The position numbers and the translations under genes were made by a program. The notes beneath the pieces are model-generated. The model was given only the letters and a program-made list of their open reading frames with translations, was not told the DNA's origin and did no database searches. From positions 310,001 through 374,000 of the forward strand of contig CALSFV010000005.1 of assembly GCA_943737045.1 (NCBI GenBank): a stretch of DNA of 64,000 bases, written 5' to 3'. This document shows, one piece after another, positions 1 through 9,100 of this stretch; the stretch's first letter is position 1, and every line of letters begins with the position of its first letter. The DNA is from Parapristionchus giblindavisi (taxonomy: Eukaryota > Nematoda > Chromadorea > Rhabditida > Diplogasteridae).

Positions 1-478
1 TCACTCGAAGTGATGTGCGCACACATAAAAAATATACAAATAGAATCAGACTACAAGAAAATTGAGAAAAAAATAAATTGAGGAAAATAATTATTTTATT
101 TTTATTTTTTCAACTTTCACATTGAGTCGATCGTCAAGTCAAATTGAATCATAGAGCTGATACATGTCCATTAAGTGAAAACGAGTGCCACGTGAAGAAT
201 CGTCGTTTCGCAGATCTCGAATTTTTTTTAAAAAATTATCAAATTTGAACATTTATATGTTTCTTTCATCGTTTCGTAAATTCCAACGCGTATACGCTAC
301 AATTATTCAGCTATTCGCACGAGTATATAGATCAACAAACGATTTGTAGCCCTGACGATTTTTCAGAGGCATCGAGAATTGCAACAGAATGTGAGATATG
401 TGTAAGTTGCAAAAATCGAAAATAAAATTTCTTGAAATTCGCAAGAGTAAGATGTAGCTCTATGATATCATTTTTTCC
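1..478. other. AT-rich sequence, no gene seen
   Basis: No open frame with a recognisable product, splice pattern or repeat was found here. The stretch ends where the 42-bp coding-type repeat begins. Confidence 0.6.
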
Positions 479-1270
479 GGTTACCGTAGCTGATTCGATG
501 GTTACAGTAGGAAGGGGCTCGGCTACGGTTACTGATTCGATGATTACGGTAGGAAGGGGCTCGGTTACGGTAGCTGATTCGATGATTACAGTAGGAAGGG
601 GCTCGGTTACGGTAGCTCATTCGATGATTACGGTAGGAAGGGGCTCGGTTACGGTAGCTGTTTCGATGATTACGGTAGGAAGGGGCTCGTTTACGGTAGC
701 TGATTCGATGATTACGGTAGGAAGGGGCTCGGTTACGGTTACTGATTCGATGATTACAGTAGGAAGGGGCTCGGTTACGGTAGCTGATTCGATGATTACG
801 GTAGGAAGGGGCTCGGTTACAGTAGCTGTTTCAATGATTACGGTATGAAGAGGCTCGGTTACGGCAGCTGATTCGATGATTACGGTGGGAAGGGGCTCGG
901 TTACGGTAGCTGTTTCGATGATTACGGTAGGAAGGGGCTCGTTTACGGTAGCTGATTCGATGATTACGGTAGGAAGGGGCTCGGTTACGGTTACTGATTC
1001 GATGATTACAGTAGGAAGGGGCTCGGTTACGGTAGCTGATTCGATGATTACGGTAGGAAGGGGCTCGGTTACGGTAGCTGTTTCAATGATTACGGTATGA
1101 AGAGGCTCGGTTACGGCAGCTGATTCGATGATTACGGTGGGAAGGGGCTCGGTTACGGTAGCTGTTTCGATGATTACGGTAGGAAGGGGCTCGGTTACGG
1201 TAGCTGTTTCGATGATTACGGTAGGAAGGGGCTCGTTTACGGTAGCTGATTCGATGATTACAGTAGGAAG
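479..1270 (-). repeat. Orphan 42-bp minisatellite coding for a 14-residue Thr/Val repeat
   Basis: About 19 head-to-tail 42-bp units. Read on the minus strand they encode TVTEPLPTVIIESA-like units, the same repeat as in gene G, and the minus frame stays open from 1309 to 617. Plus-strand frames are also open only because the 42-bp period contains no stop. A variant unit (GAAGAGGCTCGGTTACGGC) recurs at about 846 and 1098, 252 bp apart, so there is a higher-order unit of six monomers. None of the rest of G (signal peptide, cysteine domain, promoter) is present. It is best read as a transposed or surviving fragment of the repeat exon. Confidence 0.8.
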
Positions 1271-1902
1271 GGTATTGTGTTTACATTCGTCCCCTCCTAG
1301 AGTCGTCACCTATCATTTTCAATCCAACCACCAAATTGTTGACCAATACTCTTGAAGATGTCCAGAGAAATTTTTCTCGTAGGCTTTTCTTCCGTTGCAA
1401 ATTGCCCCCGTCCAATCATATCGAAAGAAATTCTTACTTGAATCTGCCGACCCTTGAATATCGACGATGTATTAGAGATTTACAATTTATTCATAGTACC
1501 ATTCATGGCCATTACGAGTACGACTATTCAAACCTTTTTGTTGTATCACCTCTTAACCGCGATCACAGATTTTCCCATCCTTACCGTATATCTCTCCCTT
1601 ATCGTAGTAATTCAACATTATCTACCTGTGCATCTAGAGTAATAGATATTTGGAACTCTTTACCCACCGAATTAGTTGCATCCTCACCATCCCCATTCCG
1701 TGCAGGGCTAGTTAAGATCTCCCCTGATATAATTATCCCTTTTTCCAAGATTCGCCAGTAGCTCCCAAACTGCCACTGTACCCAAAAACCCTCACCGATA
1801 TCGCTACATTAGCGACGGACATCCATCAATCCCTTTTATGTCACTATTTCCCTGTTTCGTATATTATGATGGAATAAAGAAAGAAAGAAAGAAAGAAAGA
1901 AA
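1271..1902 (+). mobile_element. 5'-truncated non-LTR (LINE) retrotransposon tail
   Basis: The insertion splits the minisatellite. Its frame 1336-1761 encodes 141 residues resembling the C-terminal end of CR1/Jockey-like LINE reverse transcriptases: a NLPTLEYRRCIRDLQFI stretch, then DIWNSLPTELV and a late FRAGLVKI segment. This is the region after the polymerase core. A short 3' UTR follows and ends in a (GAAA)n tail at about 1877-1901, typical of LINE insertion by target-primed reverse transcription. The 5' end is cut off and no polymerase domain is left, so the copy is dead. The flanks read GGAAGGG before and AAAGGGGCTC after, which allows a short target duplication of about 5 bases. Confidence 0.75.
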
Positions 1903-2112
1903 GGGGCTCGGTTACGGTAGCTGATTCGATGATTACGGTAGGAAGGGGCTCGGTTACGGTAGCTGTTTCGATGATTACGGTAGGAAGGGGCTCGGATACG
2001 GTAGCTGATTCGATGATTACAGTGGGAAGGGGCTCGGTTACGGTAGCTCATTCGATGATTATGGTAGGAAGGGGCTCGTTTACGGTAGCTGATTCGATGA
2101 TTACGGTAGGAT
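1903..2112 (-). repeat. Second part of the orphan 42-bp repeat array
   Basis: Five further 42-bp units resume directly after the LINE tail in the same register, so the array was continuous before insertion. It ends abruptly at the start of the dispersed flank repeat. Confidence 0.8.
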
Positions 2113-3020
2113 TCAGTTTGCTTTAATCCTAAAAATCATTAATAAAACGGACGTAGGGCTGTATCAGGCAGTCTCTTCTACAATTTCTTGTAGTTCTCAG
2201 AGAATATCGAGATAGTGTGTGAATTTAATGTAGAAATTTTCTTTTCAAATAAGAAGTCGCCTCTTTTTCAATTTCTTCTCGTGACTTTTGAACTGTACTT
2301 TAATTCGACAAATATTCTTCTTGCCAGTGATAATTTTACGACTAATAACTACTGAATATATATGATAACAAAAAAACTATATGGTTCATCAGGTGTACTT
2401 GAACCGTCTTTGCTCTCAAAGTTTTTCGCACTCTCTATCCTTTTTGCGCTACCTTTTTCAATGTCACATCACATCTCTCGAACAGAACTATAGCCAGAGG
2501 ATGGGATGAGAAGATGTAGTATCTTTAGCAGGAAAGAGGGTGAGGAGCATTCCCTTTGGGTCATCTTCATTAGGTCATATAGAGTAGTGAATATGGCGCT
2601 AATAATGATTACGGTATCTTTGGAAATTTTTATTTTCTTTTACAATACATAATTACTTGTAGGAGTGTGTCTAGAGTCAAATTTGTATTTGGTATTCGGT
2701 ATGTGATAGATAAAATTGAAAGTTTTTTTTTCCAGAAATCAAACTAAAACAATTTTGAGAAACTTAAACGTATTATATTTGTTATGCAGCGCAATTGCTA
2801 TTAGATTGAGGAGAAAGTCTTATTATTTTGACACTTTTACATTGTTTATCGTTAGAGGGTTCACAAGGTTCCTCGTTAGAGGTAGGCAGCAGGGTTGTGA
2901 GAAAATTTATCCCTACGGAAAAATTTTCCGTTTTTTTTCGGACAATTTTGAGAAATTTTCCGATTGGAAAATTTGCTCCTCACTAGCACTGGACATCCAT
3001 GTCCAATGATAAATTGATGT
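2113..3020 (+). repeat. Dispersed flank repeat upstream of gene A
   Basis: The sequence starts CAGTTTGCTTTAATCC and is closely matched at 28265-28705, on the reverse strand at 29805-28930, and at 45810-46690. Weaker copies lie near 12640-12946 (reverse), 49615-49835, 53690-54060 and 63230-63780. It lies before the promoter of family genes and appears to be part of the duplicated gene unit rather than a coding gene. A GAAAATTTTCCG-type inverted repeat lies near 2920-2975. Confidence 0.65.
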
Positions 3021-3284
3021 CACACTGTAATCATAAAGATATAATGTGAATAGACCAATAATTGATCTTTGATCTTTGTTAAACCTGGTGAAATCGATAG
3101 ATATATCAAATACCCATTTACAATGCTAGTTTGGTCAGCCTTTGTAATCATTCTTAATTTATTCTGGCCAGGATCAAAATGTCACGATGACCTACTTGGA
3201 AATTGACTCCGCCCACTTATAATCGACCCCTTTATAACTACGCCCCTTTCTGAGATATTTGCCAATCAGTCTTCATTATAGCAT
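3021..3284 (+). promoter_or_regulatory. Promoter block of gene A
   Basis: In order: a CACTGTAATCATAAAGATATAA block, TTGATCTTTGATCTTTG (two ATCTTTG sites, TCF-like when read in reverse), a GATA-rich ATCGATAGATATATCAA, GTCACGATGACCTACTT (TGACCT half-site), GACTCCGCCCACTTATAAT at 3205, and AATCAGTCTTCATTATA at 3264. The same blocks recur before B, C, C', D, E and F. The spacing from the GACTCC box to the ATCAGTC element is 59 bases. Function is inferred from conservation. Confidence 0.6.
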
Positions 3285-3430
3285 CTCTCAATATCTCTAC
3301 CTCGATTTCTTGGTAGAGTCTAGAATCAATATTCGGTATATTGTGTTTATTTGATAACAGTTTTCATGGTGACTTCTCATTTGCATTTTTCTTAAATTTC
3401 TATATCAGAAAATCATTTTTACGCTTACAG

Positions 3431-4634
3431 ATGCGTCTACTCCCGATATTAGCTCTGTTCATACTAACTGGCACATTCGACTCGGCTCCGTTGACCGTCC
3501 CTCATTTCACAGAACTGTCCATCGAGTCATTCAAACCTTTCATCACGTATACCACTAGCCTTATATTCAATGAAACAGATTCCACTATGCTCGTATGTGT
3601 TTCATATTTGATCTTTGATCTTTGATTTCTGTTTTTCAAATTACAAATAATGCAGGGTCAATACTGCACCTGCACTATGGTTGAGAACAACGACGGCAGG
3701 GACATTAAGGAGCCATCCTCTACCATCGGAAGCAGAATGGTATTTTTATCCTAATTTCTGTTAAAGCGACAACCCAAGCTAATTTGAAACTCTCCGCTCT
3801 GGCCACACTCTCTCACGTTCTTTATCTACGAGAGAGCATTGCCAATGCGGAGATTAAAATTAGCTCGGGCGTGCCTTTAAAGATTCTCGCTTTCAAGAAA
3901 TTTAAGAAACAATGGATTTATATTTGAAGCATCTATTTTAAGAACAAAATTGTTTCAGAAAAAACAAAAAAAATCGTGAAATGGAAAAACAAATAACATT
4001 TCCATGTTTTACTCTCTATATTCAACTTTATTTTTCAGAAACATCGGTGTTCCTGTGAAGCCTACCCAGCAGAACACTTTATGTACATCCCTTTCTATCC
4101 CTGGGATACTTCCGTTCCCATTACCGTAATTCTTTTTTTACCTTGATTTTAACATTTTTTTTCATATTTTCATTGTTTTAGAAGCAACAGTGGTCGTGTA
4201 TGTCAAAGGAAGATAAGGGATATGGCATATTAACTGAAGAATCCTTTGACGTAATTTAACAATGTTAATTATCAATTTATAATCAAAGAATATTGCAGGG
4301 TGAATGGTGTTCTAGCCATCTCATGGAAATAAAGACTTATACAAAAAGCGAGCTAGAAAAAGTCGAATTTCCAGTATTATCGGAGTGCGCTCCGAGCGGT
4401 GAACTACTTGACGGTAATTCGGAGATAAATAAATCTTGCCAATGCACGACCTTCGAACAGGTTATTAATTTTCCGTCTTCGATCTTTTCATTCATTTATT
4501 TCTAATGATTTATACAATTTCAGACTCAATACTGTACATGTGAGACTCCCTCCAAGTGCAAAGTTGATTACTTAAGAGACACACAACGCAAATCATCTAC
4601 TCAGTCAGTGATAGACGAGTCGCTGACTGAATGA
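3431..4634 (+). CDS. Secreted cysteine-rich protein, family copy A
   Basis: Six exons: 3431-3592, 3656-3739, 4039-4125, 4182-4250, 4299-4460 and 4524-4634, giving 224 residues. All introns are phase 0 with GT..AG ends. The ATG follows a TTACAG acceptor directly, as at a trans-splice site, which fixes the start. Residues 1-18 (MRLLPILALFILTGTFDS) form a signal peptide. Exon 1 ends with a conserved NETDST glycosylation sequon. Exons 2, 3, 5 and 6 carry Cys-x-Cys pairs (YCTC, RCSC, CQC, YCTC), and the last reads CTCETPSKC. I recognise no named domain. It is probably an extracellular disulphide-rich protein. It looks intact, with a 120-bp MITE in intron 2. Confidence 0.8.
3761..3880. mobile_element. 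120-bp MITE with TTAA-type ends in intron 2 of gene A
   Basis: Imperfect terminal inverted repeats of about 36 bases: left TTAAAGCGACAACCCAAGCT, right (reverse complement) TTAAAGGCACGCCCGAGCTA, both continuing into AATTT..CTCCGC. Half copies of the same end lie near 5463-5562 and 10688-10712. It does not touch either splice site. Confidence 0.7.
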
Positions 4635-5674
4635 ACTAGCCGAATTTCAATGTCGATTTCCTCGAAGCTCATAAATATTTGAGATTTTAAAACTTTTTCT
4701 AACTGTCTTTACGATTTGCGATTATTTGTATGTTGTTGGTCGTTTGTAAGTGTTATACTTTGAGTTGTAATATCGTAATGCCGCTCGATAAATTGAACTG
4801 TTGATTTTTGTTGTACAATACAACCAATCAATCATTTATTGATATCAAATACTATACGAAGGGAGGTCCACACTTCAGTTTCTTCAATGGTATTGACCAC
4901 CATTATGCAGTAATCCTCTTGAACTCATCTCTCCATCGAATGCGAGATTGATCTGAAGATAAAACGAACCAAATTATGAATCATCGATTCCCCCCCCACT
5001 TGTTTCGTTCGCTTGTATCTTGAGAACAAACGACATTCATAGAACATGATCAACATGAAAAATGACGTACTCGACGAATTCTTTCAAATGCGCGTAGTCG
5101 ACATCTTTTTTTTCACCCCTCTTTCGTGGACATAATTCTCAGCACAGTGGTCTTCTATTTTTTTGTTGAAAGAACAAAGTAATTATAGTTTTTGAGCCAT
5201 AAAGAATAGGCGTAGACGCTTTGCAAAAAAAGGTAAAGATGCAATCCGTTATTCAAGGCACACGAAGTCCGGAGAGACTAATTTCATGAATTATCGATCT
5301 CTCCTAAGGCGTGAATTGCCGAATTTGAATAATAAATCCAGAAACAAGCCTATTTCCATACGTTCAAACAGTTTCCCGAAGTAAATTTGTTTTTAGGCAT
5401 TTCGGATACGTACTGATTATCAAAACGCATTTGTTTGTTGAAATATACTTTAAATGTATACAACAAGATTTTACTCTCCGCATTGGGAACACTCTTTCGT
5501 AAAGAAAGATGAGATCATTTTCAGAGTGGAAAGTTTCAAACTAGCTCGTGGTGTGCCTTTAACAATAAGTTATTAGAGACCATAGGAGATCGCTGTTATA
5601 GAACTTTTTGTACTTTAAATGCCGTATTTCCTTTCAGTGAACAACTACGACCACTCAACCATTGATTGAATCTA
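4635..5674. other. 3' flank of gene A and intergenic region
   Basis: No gene is seen. The 3' region contains a CGATAAATTGAACTGTTGAT block at about 4785 followed by CAATCATTTATTGATATC; this recurs after B, C, D, E and F and is probably part of the 3' UTR or poly(A) region. A broken half of the TTAA MITE lies at about 5463-5562. Confidence 0.55.
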
Positions 5675-5935
5675 CACTGTAATCATAAAGATATAATATG
5701 ACAATGTCAATTATTGATCTTTGATCTTTTAGACTGATGTAATCGATAGATACATCAACTACACATCTACAACACTAGTTGGGCCAATGTTTGTACTGAT
5801 TCTTAATTCCTTCTGGCCTGACTCAAATTGTCACGATGACCTACTTGAAAAAATGACTCCGCCCAATTATAATCCGCCCCTTTTAACTCCGCCCCGTTCT
5901 GAGCTGAAATATTTGTCCATCAGTCTTCATTAAGG
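5675..5935 (+). promoter_or_regulatory. Promoter block of gene B
   Basis: It has the same ordered blocks as before gene A: the AATCATAAAGATATAA block, a TTGATCTTTGATCTTTT pair, ATCGATAGATACATCAA, GTCACGATGACCTACTT, GACTCCGCCCAATTATAATC at 5855 and ATCAGTCTTCATTA at 5919. A second CTCCGCCCCG box lies between. The GACTCC box to ATCAGTC spacing is 64 bases. Confidence 0.6.
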
Positions 5936-6156
5936 TATCTCTCACTATCTCTTGCAGTCGCGTTTTCTCGGCTTTGCTTGGAAATACGACAGTATCGACA
6001 CTAAATTCTATACAAACTTTTCGATCGTTGCCCTAAAAGAAGGAATCACAATTCTGTATTTTGTTTTTTCTCTCGTTTTTCATATCCGTTTTCATAGTGA
6101 TTTCTGATTTGCATATTTTATTTTCTATATGAAAAAATCATTTTTACTATTTACAG

Positions 6157-9100
6157 ATGCTTCTATTCCCGCTCCTAAGTCTATTAATGTTAGCTGTCGC
6201 AATCGAGTCGGCGTGGTGGGACATCCCCCATGTCACCCTACTGAATTCGTCTACTAAACCCTTCGTCTCGTTCAGCCACTCTCTTATATTCAATGCTACT
6301 GACTCAACTATGCTCGTATGTGCTTGATCGTTTTTGTATCTTTTACTTTCATATAGTTTTAGTATTAGCGTAACGAGATCTCAATCAATTTTTACTCTTT
6401 TACATCAAAAATCTTATTTATTTTCCTTTTTACTTTGTTAAAAATAACAACCAAAAAGTTTGCTGTGTGAGCCATCCTACTGATGAGGCCCACCCAACGC
6501 AGGTCGGTCCAGTGTCCAGGTCGAGAGCCGAAACACTAGATCGTTTTAGTTTATTTATAGTTTTTTCTTATAAAATTCTAACACAGCCCATTTTTAGTTT
6601 TCCAATCTTGCATCTTTCTCTATAATTTGATCTTTGGTCTTTGTTTTTTTTTAAATTACAAAAAAATGCAGGAAAAGCACTGTACCTGTGCTATGGTTGA
6701 AAGTGAGAACGGAAGGGATGTTGATGAGCCATTCTCTATCATCGGAAGCAGCACGGTATCCATTTTTTTCGATTAAAGATGTTCGCTATTCATGAATTTT
6801 AAAAAAAGAATGCGCATTTGGAGTATCTATTTTAAAAACTATGTTGTTTTAAAAAAAAGTTGATAAACGTAATGTACTGCGTAATTCTTGTCATTATGGT
6901 GATGTATAGAATATAGAATATTTCTGAGTGTAGCCGAATACTTGACAAGAAGAATTATAGATTATATTTATATGACGTTTCGATACAATAGACATATCAT
7001 CATCAGATGGAAGAATTACCTACAAGAACAATATGATCATAGATAACCGTATAAACAAATATATGAGACACAAGCAATCTAAGGATATGACTAGGTGAAT
7101 GAATGACTGAGTGAGTGGGACGCCAATGCGTGTTGGATATAGAGTGAGAGAGAGGAAGAGGGAGAGAAGGAGAGGGAGAGGGAGAGGTCAGCTAATAGTG
7201 AAGAACAAGGCGAGAGAGTACTAAAGATTCAATGTAATGAGGGTCACAGGGGCTTGGTCAGAGGAGAGCTCTTCTCTGGTGTTCAAAGATGGGTTCAAGG
7301 ATCTAATATACCAAGCTTCAGTAATTTGTCTACGGGCTGGGTTGGGTTCAATGGCAAGGATGGAACCGGTGAGTGTTAAAGGGTCACCGTTGTGAAACAG
7401 CAAGGAATGGATGGAGAAGGCATTGTTAGGGTAAGAGGAAGGACGGGTAGCGGCCCGACGATGTTCGGACGCTCTTTCGTGGACCGGCCTTCCAGAATGA
7501 CCTACATAGCATTCTTTGCACAAATCACACGAGATTTTGTAGACAACACCGGGGGTTTGACAACAACCAGGACGAGAGTGTGGGCAAAATATACATAGAG
7601 CTGGAGATGAACAACGTGGGGGATCAAGCGAACGATTACATGAAAGAATAGATAATAGAGAGCGAGAGGGCTTTTCAACAATGAGAACATCAAGGTCCGC
7701 TTTCTTGAAAGCTGATTTGATGTCTGCAGTGAAAAGATCAGAGATGAAGGGGATGGAAAAGATTGGCCGATTCTCAGTCACCAAAGGTTTTTCACGAGTC
7801 CGATGTCCCTTGAGGGGAGCATTCAATTCGTATCCATTTGAATGGATGATCTTTCGAGCAAGCTCGATCGATTCCCTTTTGTGACAGATTGAGGATACAG
7901 ACAAAGAGGTACGACAAGTGTTAAGGACAATGGATTTTTTGATGTGAGATGGATGATGAGAGGAGGAATGGATAAGAATATTTTTGTTTGAGGCTTTTCG
8001 ATACCACTTTGTGTGGAATCTACCAGTTCTCCGATCCAACCTAAGTTGGAAATTCAAAAAGGCTAGCCACTCTCTAACGGGAGCCTCTCTTGTTAATCGA
8101 ATGTTAGGCTTTCCATTGTCATTGAGTGAATCAAACAAAGTATCCAAATCACATTGAGATAAAGCAACTACAATATAGTCATCAATATAACGACCTAAAA
8201 ATACAATGCCTGAACGAAGAGAAGACCTCTCAATTGAATCCATGTAGACCACAGCCAGAATTGGAGCCAGACGATTACCCATCGCCAGACCCCGCTTCTG
8301 CCTGTAGAGAACCTGGTCAAAGGAGAATATATTGCAAGAAAGACAAGCATTAAGGAGGGACTTTACATCAGAAAAACGGAGACCATAGAGGGGAATGGAT
8401 GAGGATGAAAGTAGAGACATAACTGCAGTAATAGCATCACAATTAGAGACATTAGTGTACAGACTCTCAACATCAAATGATTCGTGACGTTGTGACTTCA
8501 CATAGTAAAAGGCCCATTACTCGTAATCTATCCTTTGACCAATCTGTTGCCCTTATATCATTGTCTAAGTTGGTTTCATCCGGTTCCATTCGAGTTTCTC
8601 GCAGTGACAAAGGTGGAGATTTCTTTGTATTGCCCTCCACCCTTGAACGTGACATTGTACAACATCACCTCTCTGACAAAACTCTCTATGAACCCACCAC
8701 CATAGCCCAATTTAAGAAGTCATCAGCCAATCTTCACTCTGTTTTTTCCTCTATCTCTTCCCGTCTTATCATTGATAAGCATCTCCTCCTTAGACTCAAA
8801 TATAAGTATTGCCGTATCCCTTGTTTGTATGTTTTATTCAAGACCCATAAGATGTCTGCCGATTCACTTTGTAATCTAGACCCGGCTTTATTCAAAGTCC
8901 GACCCATTATATTCTCAATCTCGTACCCACTCATCTTTCTCGAACTTCAAATGTTATTCAATCATTAACATCGCTTGTTCCCAATTCTGACTATGTTTAC
9001 GAATCATTTGATGTTGAGAGTCTGTACACTAATGTCTCTAATTGTGATGCTATTACTGCAGTTATGTCTCTACTTTCATCCTCATCCATTCCCCTCTATG

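Noticed and set aside
479..1270. Possible CRISPR-like array
   Set aside because: Units are contiguous with a 42-bp period and no unique spacers, the genome is eukaryotic, and the units encode a protein repeat.
432..2126. Several plus-strand frames with repeated SMITVGRGSVTVAD-like units
   Set aside because: They are shadow frames of the minus-strand coding repeat. The minus frame matches the expressed-type repeat of gene G.
7392..7884. Small plus-strand frames over the minus Penelope copy
   Set aside because: They are antisense shadows of the RT/GIY-YIG frame and appear mirrored over the plus copy as well.
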